Of a DNA stretch of 51,456 nucleotides, positions 43,888 through 51,456 are shown piece by piece; the stretch's first letter is position 1, and every line of letters starts with the position of its first letter. The stretch covers positions 1-51,456 of the forward strand of contig JAGALA010000002.1 of assembly GCA_017625935.1 (NCBI GenBank). Direction: 5' to 3'. The position numbers were made by a program, and so were the translations under genes. Origin of the DNA: Clostridia bacterium (GTDB lineage: Bacteria > Bacillota > Clostridia > Oscillospirales > CAG-272). Under the pieces are notes generated by a model that saw only the letters and a list, made by a program, of their open reading frames with translations, was not told the origin of the DNA and made no database searches.

Positions 43888-44887
43888 TTTTAACCTCTGT
43901 CTTTTTGCCTTTTGATATTTTTTCCTTGAATTTTTCCCAAATGTCAACGCCTGTTTTTTGCTTTATCACAAATTTCGTCACAAGGAAGCCCATAAGAAGT
44001 GCTCCTGCTACAAAGGTGATAACCGCAACAAGCACGGAAATTCTGATAACGCCGGGGATGAGCCACAGGCTGTCGGTTCTGAGCGTTTCGATAAACATTC
44101 TGCCGAAGCCGTACCACATCATATAGAAGGCGAAGAAAAATCCGTTAATGTGCTTCTTTTCGGGCACCTTTATGATTAGCGTTGCAACAATAAGCGTGCC
44201 TATCATTAGGAAAACGCCAACCAGGTTCCAAAGCGATTCGTATAGGAAGGTCGGATGAACGCCGACTGCTCCGCTTGCAATTTCCTCCATTGAGTATCCC
44301 TCGCTGAGCAAGTAAGTGGTGAACGCGCCCGAGCACATTCTCCAGGGCAAGGTCGTTGCCTCGCCGTACGCCTCGAGGTTAAAGAAGTTACCCCATCTGC
44401 CAAGCACCTGTGCAAAAAGCACGGCGGGCACGGCAATATCAAGGATTTTCATTGTGTTCATCTTTTTAATTTGCGAAACGGCAAAAATAACAAGTCCGCC
44501 CGCAATTACGCCGCCGTAAATGGCAAGACCGCCGTTCCAAACGGCAACCACGTTATATAGGAAGCCGATAACCGAGCCAACCTCCTTGCCGCCAACCGTC
44601 GTTACGCCGAAATAGTTTTCGGGGCGGTCAATCATATCAAAAATTACGTAGTAAAGGCGCGCGCCGACAACGGAAAGAGGCAAAATCCAAACCGCGTAGT
44701 CAAGCACGGTGTCCATCTTGATTTTGTTCGCCTTAAAGCGCCAAAACGCGTAAAGAACCGCAAGGGTCATACCGAGGGCAATAATAAGCGAATAAAAGTG
44801 AATATCGAATTTACCGAAAAGAGTAAATCCGTTTGCTATATTTATTTTCCCGATTCCGAGGCCGGGAAACCATACGTATCTTTCCAT
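43871..44887 (-). CDS. lgt: Prolipoprotein diacylglyceryl transferase Lgt
   Basis: A 338-residue membrane enzyme that attaches diacylglycerol to the lipobox Cys of prolipoproteins. Motifs: FYSLIIALGM, WNGGLAIYGGVIAGG, the signature GRWGNFFNLEAYG and HPTFLYESLWN. A charged C-terminal tail of about 30 residues is longer than usual. The start overlaps the upstream stop by one base (TAATG). Confidence 0.95.
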   Translation of the reverse strand: MERYVWFPGLGIGKINIANGFTLFGKFDIHFYSLIIALGMTLAVLYAFWRFKANKIKMDTVLDYAVWILPLSVVGARLYYVIFDMIDRPENYFGVTTVGGKEVGSVIGFLYNVVAVWNGGLAIYGGVIAGGLVIFAVSQIKKMNTMKILDIAVPAVLFAQVLGRWGNFFNLEAYGEATTLPWRMCSGAFTTYLLSEGYSMEEIASGAVGVHPTFLYESLWNLVGVFLMIGTLIVATLIIKVPEKKHINGFFFAFYMMWYGFGRMFIETLRTDSLWLIPGVIRISVLVAVITFVAGALLMGFLVTKFVIKQKTGVDIWEKFKEKISKGKKTEVKNGTNN

Positions 44888-46188
44888 TATTTGTCCTTTC
44901 CGTGAGGAACAACGATGCTAAGAGCGTAGTATTCCTCCTTGAACGTAGACTCGAAAAGCTCGCAAACGTAATCGTATGTTATGGAACTTATAATTTCGGG
45001 CGTGTCAAGAATATCCGCGCCGTCAAAGTAGTTGAAAATAAAATTATTTCCGATATCTTCAACGGAGTCAAAGGATTTGATGTTCGAGGCGTAAACTGTA
45101 CGCTTTGAAAGCTCAAAGGCTTCCTTATCAAGTCCCTCACGCTTCATTTTTTCAACGTAGTCAAGGAACAAGGAATATACCTTATCGGGGTCGCTTGACT
45201 CGGACGAAATTACGTTAAACGAGTAATTTTTGCCGATTTCGCAGCCGCTGGAAAGATCCTGTCCGATTAAATTCTTTGAATAAAGGTCGTTATAAAACTC
45301 GGACGATTGGGAGAACAAAATCTCGTCAAGAATCTCGGTGGCGTACGCCTTTTTCGTTCTCTTTCTTGCTTCCCTTGGAATGTCCATATCCTTAATTCCT
45401 ATTGAGAAAAGCGGCTTTGACACGTCAAGGGCGCAAACGGTTCTTTTTACGTTTACCTCTCTTGGCTCGTCCCCGTCCTCTGTGTCGCGCACGATGTTAA
45501 ACTCCTCAGCGGTGGTAAGCACCTTGTCGCAAACAGCCTCAACCGTCTGCGGCTCAACGTCGCCGCACACGCAAAGCGTCATATTGCGAAGATTATAGAA
45601 GATATTATAGCATTTATAGAGCGTTTCAGCCGTTATTTCGGCAATTGACTCCTTCGTGCCTGCAATATCAATGCGCATCTTATTCTTTTTATAAAGAGCC
45701 TTCATAAGCTCCCTGTGCATTCTAACACCGGGGTGGTCCTCGTACATTTTAATTTCCTGACCTATGATGCCCTGCTCCTTTGCAACCGTCTGCTCGGTGA
45801 AATAGGGGTGGGTAACAAAGTCCAAAAGAACCTCTAAATTCTCCTTGAAATTCTCTGTGCAGGAGAAAATATAGCCCGTTAGGTTATTACCCGTAAAGGC
45901 GTTTGCGTTGCCGCCCGTCTTTGCGTATCTTTCAAACGCGTCAACTCCGCTCTCCTCCTCAAACATCTTATGCTCAAGGAAGTGTGCAATTCCGTCGGGC
46001 ACAACGGTAAATTCCTTATCGTTTGCGTGCTTGAATTTATTGTCAACCGCGCCGTAGCGTGTGGCAAAAATCGCGTAGGTATTAGTCATTTTTTTAGGGA
46101 AAACAAAAACCTCGAGCCCCGATTTGTGGGTGAAGGTATAATATTTTTCGTCAAGCATTTTGTTTTCTTTTAGCAAATAGGTGCTCAT
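44887..46188 (-). CDS. yfmH: M16-family peptidase YfmH
   Basis: A 433-residue zinc peptidase subunit with the inverted motif HFLEH and the downstream Glu in GIIGQEIKMYED. It pairs with the inactive subunit encoded just upstream. In Firmicutes the YfmF/YfmH pair is annotated as associated with 5-aminopentanol modification of EF-P; that link is established for Bacillus and inferred here. One-base overlaps on both sides. GGAGG upstream of the ATG. Confidence 0.88.
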   Translation of the reverse strand: MSTYLLKENKMLDEKYYTFTHKSGLEVFVFPKKMTNTYAIFATRYGAVDNKFKHANDKEFTVVPDGIAHFLEHKMFEEESGVDAFERYAKTGGNANAFTGNNLTGYIFSCTENFKENLEVLLDFVTHPYFTEQTVAKEQGIIGQEIKMYEDHPGVRMHRELMKALYKKNKMRIDIAGTKESIAEITAETLYKCYNIFYNLRNMTLCVCGDVEPQTVEAVCDKVLTTAEEFNIVRDTEDGDEPREVNVKRTVCALDVSKPLFSIGIKDMDIPREARKRTKKAYATEILDEILFSQSSEFYNDLYSKNLIGQDLSSGCEIGKNYSFNVISSESSDPDKVYSLFLDYVEKMKREGLDKEAFELSKRTVYASNIKSFDSVEDIGNNFIFNYFDGADILDTPEIISSITYDYVCELFESTFKEEYYALSIVVPHGKDK

Positions 46189-47456
46189 TATTTTTCCTCC
46201 CCTGTTAAGAAATAAACCGTATCAAGTGTTATTCTTTTTGCGATTCTTTGAATGTCCTCTACCGTGGTGTTTTCAATCTTCGCAATTTCCTTGTCAGGCG
46301 TTGTAGAAATACCGCAAAGACCGCGATAGAAAGCCCACGCCTCAAGTGATTCCGCACCGTCGTAAACGGAGAGGAAGCCGTTCTTTATCGACTTTTTCGC
46401 ATTGAGAAGCTCCTCGTCGGTGATATCGCCGTTCTTGATAGCCTCAAGCTGAGCCAAAATGGCATCCTTGGCGATTTCCTTGTTCCCTGACTCAATGCCC
46501 GAGGAAACTATCATAATGCCGTTTTTCTGATTGATAATTGAACGGCAATAGTAGCAAAGGCTCATCTTTTCGCGCACGTTTAAGAAAAGCTTTGCCGTAG
46601 GTGAGCCGCCGAAAACCTCGTTAAAGAGCTGAAGCAGATGGTACTCGTTTTCCTTGTAGTGGTAGCCCGTGCGGAAGCCGAGGACAAGCTTGCCCTGGTT
46701 TACCTTCTCAACGTCGGTTACCTCCTTAACCTCGTTTGCTGTGAGCTTAATTGGCGCCTCGTCAATATCTATCGGTGCGCGCTCAAGTCCCGCAAAGCGC
46801 GCTTTGAACTGCTCTGCAACCGCGTCGATATTCGTTTTACCAACGAAATAAATTTGGATTTTGTAGCTTTTAAGGGCGTATTTATACGCCTTGTAGAGCG
46901 ATTTTGGCGTGATTTTCTTCACGTCCTCGACCTCGCCCATCTTTGATATGCCAAAGACCTCATCCTTGCACATCTCGCTCATTAAGCGTTTAACGGCATA
47001 CTGTCCCTTGTTGTTTACCTCCGCCTCTATAACGTCGATAAGTGAGGTCTTTTCGCCCTCGCAAAACTCGCTGTCAAACTCGCCGTTGACAAGATACGGA
47101 TTGAAAATCATTTCAAGGAGCAAATCAACCGTTTCGTGCGTTACGTCCGTGCCTTGTGTATATTTATCATTCAGCATATTCACGCGCATACCGAAAATCT
47201 GATGCTCGCCAAAGGATGTATTTTTCGCATCGATATCGACAGAATATAAGTACTGAAGGCGTTTGTTGATGAGCGCCTGATTTGGATATTTTTGGCAAGC
47301 TCGCATCAAAATCGGCGGTATCATCGCATTAAAATGAACCTTCTTACGTGAAAGCGGTGCCAAAAAATTAAACGAAAAATAATTCGTCTTAAATTTTTCG
47401 GTCTCTATATAGTGGAGCTCTACTCCGTTTGCTATGTTAAAGGATTTTGTTATCAT
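46188..47456 (-). CDS. yfmF: M16-family non-catalytic subunit YfmF
   Basis: A 422-residue M16-fold protein without HxxEH, as expected for the partner of YfmH. The start at 47456 (ATG after GGAGAA) is preferred because the longer frame to 47546 would begin at or before the transcription start of the promoter at 47551-47579. First gene of yfmF-yfmH-lgt-folD. Confidence 0.85.
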   Translation of the reverse strand: MITKSFNIANGVELHYIETEKFKTNYFSFNFLAPLSRKKVHFNAMIPPILMRACQKYPNQALINKRLQYLYSVDIDAKNTSFGEHQIFGMRVNMLNDKYTQGTDVTHETVDLLLEMIFNPYLVNGEFDSEFCEGEKTSLIDVIEAEVNNKGQYAVKRLMSEMCKDEVFGISKMGEVEDVKKITPKSLYKAYKYALKSYKIQIYFVGKTNIDAVAEQFKARFAGLERAPIDIDEAPIKLTANEVKEVTDVEKVNQGKLVLGFRTGYHYKENEYHLLQLFNEVFGGSPTAKLFLNVREKMSLCYYCRSIINQKNGIMIVSSGIESGNKEIAKDAILAQLEAIKNGDITDEELLNAKKSIKNGFLSVYDGAESLEAWAFYRGLCGISTTPDKEIAKIENTTVEDIQRIAKRITLDTVYFLTGEEK

Positions 47457-47550
47457 TGTATTCTCCATTTCGTGCCTGACAGGGTAAAAATGTGCCACAT
47501 CGAAGAATGTGAATGCTCCTATCTCGGCATTTATATATTTTTCCATTATA

Positions 47551-47579
47551 ATTCTACTACATTATTGACACTTTTTCAA
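47551..47579 (-). promoter_or_regulatory. Promoter of the yfmF-yfmH-lgt-folD operon
   Basis: TTGAAA (47574-47579 on the minus strand), 17-base spacer, TAGAAT (47551-47556). Transcription would start near 47544, giving a leader of about 90 bases before the chosen yfmF start. Confidence 0.65.
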
Positions 47580-47587
47580 TATTTTTC

Positions 47588-47616
47588 TTTACTTTTAATA
47601 TTAATTATGATAAAAT
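47588..47616 (+). promoter_or_regulatory. Promoter of the NahK-like kinase gene
   Basis: TTTACT (47588-47593), 17-base spacer, TAAAAT (47611-47616), with TG close to the -10. AGGAG at 47636-47640 precedes the start at 47647. Confidence 0.6.
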
Positions 47617-47646
47617 ATTATAAATAAATTCTTTTAGGAGTATTTT

Positions 47647-48726
47647 ATGATCGATATTTTAACCGCAGCACAGCTGTTTTTTCCAAACGAAAAGGATATT
47701 AAGTGCGAGCCGCTTGGAAACGGACATATAAATTCAACCTTTTTGGTTACAACCTCGCGTGGCAAGTACGTAATTCAAAAAATCAACACGAGCATTTTTA
47801 AGGATGTCAACGGGCTTATGTCAAACGTGCAAGCTGTTACACATCACATCAGAAAAAAAGCAAGAGCCGAAGGTTGCGACCCTGAGCGTGCAACGCTTCA
47901 CTTTATGCCAACGCCAAACGGCGACAGATACCTTAATTTAAACGGTGACGTTTACCGTATTTACGTTTACGTTGACAACGCCTACACCATTGAAAAAATG
48001 GAAAACGAAGAGGACTTTTATTGGGCGGGTGTTGCGTTTGGCAAGTTTGCAAACGACTTATCCGACTTTGACGCCTCAAAGCTTTCCGAAACAATTGCAA
48101 ATTTCCACAACACCGTTTCAAGATACAACGATTTTGAAAAGGCTGTTGAGGCTAACATCTCGGGCAGACGCGATGAGGTTACTGACGAAATTGAGTTTGT
48201 TCGCGCAAGAAAGAGCTTCACTTCATTGTTTGTTGACCGCTTAAACGACGGCTCATTGCCTGTTCGTGTTACACACAACGACACTAAGATTAACAACGTT
48301 CTTTTCGACGAAGCATCAAACCGTCCGTCAACGGTTATTGACCTTGATACCGTTATGCCGGGCTCATATCTTTACGATTTCGGTGATGCAATCCGCTCGG
48401 GTGCAACTCACGCGGCAGAGGACGAAAAGAACCTTGATTTGGTTGATTTCGACCTCGGTCTTTACGAAGCGTTTACAAAGGGCTACCTCTCACAGTGTAA
48501 GGATTCACTTACTGAGGTTGAAATTGAGCTGCTTCCCTACGCTTCTATCATGCTCACGCTTGAGTGCGGTATGCGCTTCCTCGGTGACCACCTAAACGGT
48601 GACGTTTACTTCAGAATTCACCGCGAGGGACACAACCTTGACAGATGCCGTACGCAGTTTAAGCTCGTTTCCGAAATGGAAAACAAAATCGAGGAAATGA
48701 AAAAAATCATAGAGAAATATCTCTAA
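47647..48726 (+). CDS. Phosphotransferase family protein, N-acetylhexosamine 1-kinase-like
   Basis: A 359-residue APH-fold kinase. Seen: an N-lobe LGNGHINSTFLV, the ATP-binding Lys in YVIQKIN, the catalytic loop VTHNDTKINNVLFD and metal-binding VIDLDTVMPGS, then FGDAIRSG. Length and motifs match NahK-type kinases, which phosphorylate GlcNAc/GalNAc at C1 in salvage of mucin or milk-glycan sugars. Monocistronic between its promoter and a terminator. Substrate is inference. Confidence 0.78.
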   Translation: MIDILTAAQLFFPNEKDIKCEPLGNGHINSTFLVTTSRGKYVIQKINTSIFKDVNGLMSNVQAVTHHIRKKARAEGCDPERATLHFMPTPNGDRYLNLNGDVYRIYVYVDNAYTIEKMENEEDFYWAGVAFGKFANDLSDFDASKLSETIANFHNTVSRYNDFEKAVEANISGRRDEVTDEIEFVRARKSFTSLFVDRLNDGSLPVRVTHNDTKINNVLFDEASNRPSTVIDLDTVMPGSYLYDFGDAIRSGATHAAEDEKNLDLVDFDLGLYEAFTKGYLSQCKDSLTEVEIELLPYASIMLTLECGMRFLGDHLNGDVYFRIHREGHNLDRCRTQFKLVSEMENKIEEMKKIIEKYL

Positions 48727-48740
48727 TATTCAAAATAATT

Positions 48741-48778
48741 ACGCCACCAAGGAAAACCCTCGGTGGCGTTTCTTTTTT
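48741..48778 (+). terminator. Terminator of the NahK-like kinase gene
   Basis: ACGCCACC pairs with GGTGGCGT, with an AAGG/CCCT extension, followed by TTTC and a T run. Confidence 0.9.
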
Positions 48779-48798
48779 AATATTCATTATCAACTGCT

Positions 48799-49587
48799 CT
48801 ATTTATCACTGATCATATTCTTTTTAAAGAGAATAAAAGACAAGATTATGTTAGCAATCATAAATAAAGCTATTGGGATTAAGCCTAAAATAGCTATTCT
48901 GTCAAATGCATAAGTGATTCCTAAGCTGTTTTGAGCGCTTGTAATTACTCTGCCAATATAAACCGATGGATAAAATGGCAAAAATCTACAAAACAATTCA
49001 AATTTTCCCATAGCTTCAACAGGCATCCAGCAGCCTCCCAAGATACCAACAAGACTAATGAAAGCCGAACAAATTCCGGGGGCGGTTTTATCATTAAAAA
49101 GAGTTCCAATCAAGATGCCAAGAAAAACGTTAGTGATAAGCATTGGTAGCTGAGTAATAATTAAAAGAATTATTTCCGCAAAAGATATAAAGCTAACATT
49201 AGATATTAAAGAAATAACAAAGCCTGATACAATACAGATTATTGTTTGAGATATGCCTATAATTAAACCGACAAAAAAATATCCTAAGATAAAATGATAA
49301 GATTTCATAGGGGAAGAATATAATCTTTTTAAGAAAAACGTTTGTCTGTCTTTTGAAACCATAAGCGCCAGTGTTAGCATAACAAATGTAAAAGAAAACA
49401 TAATTATCGCCGGTAATAAAGAATCTATTTCAAACATTGGAGTATTTCCACCGGTGTATTTATTTATAATTTGAAATAATATGAACATTACAAGTGGAAA
49501 TCCTAAGCAAAAAATATATATTATCGGGTCTCTTAAAATTTCTTTCAAATTTCTCTTCGAAAAATTTAAAATTTTATTCATTTTCAT
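48799..49587 (-). CDS. ABC-2 type transporter permease
   Basis: A 262-residue membrane protein with about six hydrophobic helices and the ABC-2 layout (FSKRNLKEILRDPIIYIFCL at the N terminus, FISLVGILGGCWMPVEAMGK before the last helices). Overlaps the ATPase gene by 14 bases. Clearly more AT-rich than the genes to its left, suggesting separate origin. It may export a peptide, antibiotic or lipid. Confidence 0.85.
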   Translation of the reverse strand: MKMNKILNFSKRNLKEILRDPIIYIFCLGFPLVMFILFQIINKYTGGNTPMFEIDSLLPAIIMFSFTFVMLTLALMVSKDRQTFFLKRLYSSPMKSYHFILGYFFVGLIIGISQTIICIVSGFVISLISNVSFISFAEIILLIITQLPMLITNVFLGILIGTLFNDKTAPGICSAFISLVGILGGCWMPVEAMGKFELFCRFLPFYPSVYIGRVITSAQNSLGITYAFDRIAILGLIPIALFMIANIILSFILFKKNMISDK

Positions 49588-50293
49588 CCTTTAACAATTT
49601 TATAAAAGCATCTTCAAATGTATCGGTTTTTGTTGACTGCTTAATTTCCTCAATCGTTCCTTTCTTTAGTAATTCGCCTTTTGACAATATTGCAACCCTA
49701 TCACACAAATTTTCAATTTCTTCTAAATAGTGAGATGTGAGGACTATAGTTGTACTTTTTTGTAGTTTTTTAATAATTTGCCAAAGCTCCCGTCTGGAAA
49801 AGACGTCAAGTCCGAGTGTTGGTTCATCAAGAAATAAGATTTTAGGCTTTGAAATTAGCGCTATTGCAATTGAAAGCCTTCTTTTATAGCCTCCGGAGAG
49901 TGTTTTTGCCCTTTGATTTAAGACTTCATTTAAATCGAAAATATCTACAAGCTCTTTTATAATTTCCAAAACATTTTTATGATAGATATGTGCAAAAAAT
50001 TCTAAATTTTCTTTTACAGTTAAATTGTTTGCTACTGATGTTTCTTGTGGGGAAATTCCTATTATTTCTTTAATCTTATCAATTTCATTATCTAAATCAA
50101 AATTATTTATCACAATTGTTCCGCTTGATTTTTTCGAAAGTCCACAAAGAATTTTGATTAAAGTTGTTTTTCCCGCACCGTTGACGCCTAAAAGACCAAA
50201 TATTTCGCCTTGTTTAATTTCCAAACAAACATTATCAAGCGCCTTTTTCTTTTTATAATTTTTGCAGACATTATCAATAGTAATAATATTCAT
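49574..50293 (-). CDS. ABC transporter ATP-binding protein
   Basis: A 239-residue ATPase with Walker A GVNGAGKTT, Q-loop SPQET, signature LSGGYKRRLS, Walker B ILFLDEPTLGLD and H-loop TSHYLEE. Partner of the permease. It begins 58 bases after the XRE gene, so all four genes down from 50890 may be one transcript. Confidence 0.93.
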   Translation of the reverse strand: MNIITIDNVCKNYKKKKALDNVCLEIKQGEIFGLLGVNGAGKTTLIKILCGLSKKSSGTIVINNFDLDNEIDKIKEIIGISPQETSVANNLTVKENLEFFAHIYHKNVLEIIKELVDIFDLNEVLNQRAKTLSGGYKRRLSIAIALISKPKILFLDEPTLGLDVFSRRELWQIIKKLQKSTTIVLTSHYLEEIENLCDRVAILSKGELLKKGTIEEIKQSTKTDTFEDAFIKLLKDENE

Positions 50294-50351
50294 AATATAA
50301 CTCCCTTTGTTTTAACAATTTCCGCAAAATCGAAACCGTATGATATTTTTA

Positions 50352-50558
50352 TCAGAAATAAAACAAATCCTCAAATTTAACGTCGAGGGCGATTGAAATA
50401 AGAAGCGCGAGCTTGGCTGACGGGTTAAACACGCCTTTTTCGATGGAAATTATCGTTTGGCGAGTTGTGCCGACCGTTTTAGCAAGCTCGTCCTGCGAGA
50501 GCTTTTTTTGCTTTCTGAGGGCTTGTAAATTGTTTTTTAAGATAAGCTCATTGTCCAT
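50352..50558 (-). CDS. XRE-family transcriptional regulator
   Basis: A 68-residue single-domain helix-turn-helix protein (LQALRKQKKLSQDELAKTVG, TTRQTIISIEKGVFNPS). Coupled to the gene before it by a one-base TAATG overlap. Two near-palindromic sites flank the operon promoter and are likely its operators. Confidence 0.9.
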   Translation of the reverse strand: MDNELILKNNLQALRKQKKLSQDELAKTVGTTRQTIISIEKGVFNPSAKLALLISIALDVKFEDLFYF

Positions 50559-50890
50559 TATAGCACCCCTACGCTAAAAAGAATATATAGCACAATCATT
50601 GTTATAGCGCCAATTGCTTCCAAAGAGGCACCTATAAGCACCTGCCACGGTCTTTTGGCAACGAAATATTGGCAGAAATAAAATACGCTTGCCCAAGTAA
50701 AGCAAATGGCAGCAAAGGCGTAAACTGCGCATCTGTTGCCTCGAAAGCCCTCGGTGAACATAAATACGATTGCAAGAACTGCGGTTGATATCACCGCGAT
50801 CCAGTTTGCCTTTGATGTTTTTTTGCGCTCCATTTCACCGATTTTGTCGTTATCAAGCTGCGCCTTTTTCAAAATCTCGTCTTTATTCAT
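50558..50890 (-). CDS. Small membrane protein paired with XRE regulator (DUF6442-like)
   Basis: 110 residues: a charged N terminus (MNKDEILKKAQLDNDKIGEM) and three predicted membrane segments (WIAVISTAVLAIVFMFTEG, YAFAAICFTWASVFYFCQYF, AIGAITMIVLYILFSVG). Such proteins are commonly next to small XRE regulators in Firmicutes and may sense the membrane signal. Family name by resemblance. Confidence 0.7.
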   Translation of the reverse strand: MNKDEILKKAQLDNDKIGEMERKKTSKANWIAVISTAVLAIVFMFTEGFRGNRCAVYAFAAICFTWASVFYFCQYFVAKRPWQVLIGASLEAIGAITMIVLYILFSVGVL

Positions 50891-50946
50891 AGTATAATTC
50901 TCCTTTTTAAGATTAAAGCTGCTTGAAAAATCCTCCGAACGAATTT

Positions 50947-51010
50947 TGTCAAGTTTACTTTACATTTTCATTATATACCATAGAAATCAAAATGTCAAGT
51001 ATTCTTTACA
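50947..51010 (-). promoter_or_regulatory. Consensus promoter with twin XRE-type operators
   Basis: On the minus strand: TTGACA (50993-50998), 17-base spacer, TATAAT (50970-50975), both exact consensus. Two 18-base near-palindromes TGTAAAG-N4-CTTGACA lie at 50993-51010 (containing the -35) and 50947-50964 (at the transcript start). A protein bound to both would block polymerase; the XRE regulator encoded downstream is the obvious candidate. Confidence 0.85.
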
Positions 51011-51050
51011 TTTTTCTTTGCTTTTTTACTATCAAAGAGATTTTAAGCAC

Positions 51051-51075
51051 AAAAAAGCACACCGTTTGGTGTGCT
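51051..51075 (-). terminator. Terminator of the rRNA operon
   Basis: AGCACACC-GTTT-GGTGTGCT (51056-51075), followed on the minus strand by a T run (A run 51051-51056). It stands between the 23S gene and the XRE operon promoter. Confidence 0.85.
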
Positions 51076-51159
51076 ATAATTATTTTGTTTTGCAAAAAAT
51101 GCTCATTAAAAACCGAACAAGGTAGTGAATTAATGAAACTCAACGATTGTCTTGAATGA

Positions 51160-51182
51160 TTGAACCGTAAAAAGTAGTTCAA
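51160..51182 (-). other. Inverted repeat at the 23S 3' end
   Basis: TTGAAC and GTTCAA, separated by 11 bases, overlap the 3' end of the 23S gene. It may be part of the precursor processing stem. Confidence 0.45.
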
Positions 51183-51456
51183 GCTTTCGGTCTATTAGTA
51201 TCGGTCAGCTGAATACATTACTGTACTTACACCTCCGACCTATCAAACTCGTAGTCTACAAGTGACCTTATCAACTTAATGTTGGAGATATCTAATCTTG
51301 AGGTGTGTTTCACGCTTAGATGCTTTCAGCGTTTATCACATTCGCACGCGGCTACCCAGCTATGCCCTTGGCAGAACAACTGATGCACCGGAGGTGCGCT
51401 CGACCCGGTCCTCTCGTACTAAGGTCAACTCCTCTCAAATATCTTACGCCCACGAC
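51178..51456 (-). rRNA. 23S ribosomal RNA, 3' part (runs off the window)
   Basis: The reverse complement contains universally conserved 23S segments: TTAGTACGAGAGGACCGG of the sarcin-ricin region, AGCTGGGTAGCC, CTGAAAGCATCTAAG and CGATACTAATAGACCG at the 3' end. The exact 3' end (about 51178-51182) is estimated. No 5S gene follows within the window. Confidence 0.97.

Overview
The window reads as chromosomal DNA from an uncultured, endospore-forming member of the Clostridia, probably a gut lineage near the Oscillospiraceae. Evidence for this is the sporulation set (gpr-spoIIP, ytfJ/gerW, a DacF-type carboxypeptidase, a sigma-H-like factor next to rlmB), the scpA-scpB-DUF2953-ytfJ-dac-rluB cluster, a groES-groEL operon under a perfect CIRCE operator, the TIGR03960/TIGR03936 radical-SAM pair, and AGGAGG ribosome binding sites. 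Assignment below class level is inference. Neighbouring genes are often tightly coupled: eight junctions share the one-base overlap TAATG.

Layout. 1-3.8 kb: dnaX, ybaB, recR and an exonuclease-BRCT gene (+). 3.8-5.3 kb: a phage-type replication gene (-) bracketed by arrays of tiny hairpins. 5.4-13.5 kb: a minus-strand block with a DUF4097 lipoprotein, the DUF2344 and radical-SAM genes, a P-type-ATPase-like membrane protein without the catalytic motif, rlmB, a zinc-ribbon protein, a sigma factor and DUF4364. 13.6-17.8 kb: gpr-spoIIP, a MecA-like adaptor and an SLH surface protein. 17.9-21.4 kb: a heparinase-like protein and RqcH. 21.6-30.4 kb: lon, engB, an M50-like protein, scpA, scpB, DUF2953, ytfJ, dac, rluB and two small genes (+). 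30.7-34.2 kb: groEL-groES (-) and an alanine/sodium symporter (+). 34.6-43 kb: four secreted leucine-rich-repeat proteins (-) sharing one C-terminal domain, an AraC regulator, and two intact copies plus one truncated copy of a 51-residue gene translationally coupled to the LRR genes. 43-47.5 kb: the yfmF-yfmH-lgt-folD operon (-). 47.6-48.7 kb: a NahK-like sugar kinase (+). 48.8-50.9 kb: an AT-rich ABC exporter with an XRE regulator and a small membrane protein (-). The window ends in the 3' part of a 23S rRNA gene (-).

The least explained signals are non-coding or very small. (1) Three arrays of short hairpins whose stems differ from unit to unit but stay self-complementary, joined by a nearly constant 7-10 base linker. 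(2) Two places where a palindromic REP-like element lies between a gene's 3' end and a second copy of that end; the copies differ almost only at synonymous positions. (3) The 51-residue proteins attached to the LRR genes. (4) A 155-base folded element at 17.8 kb. (5) Three proteins that keep a family fold but lack catalytic residues: the P-type-ATPase-like protein, the M50-like protein and SpoIIP. No tRNA gene, CRISPR array, transposase or integrase was recognised.
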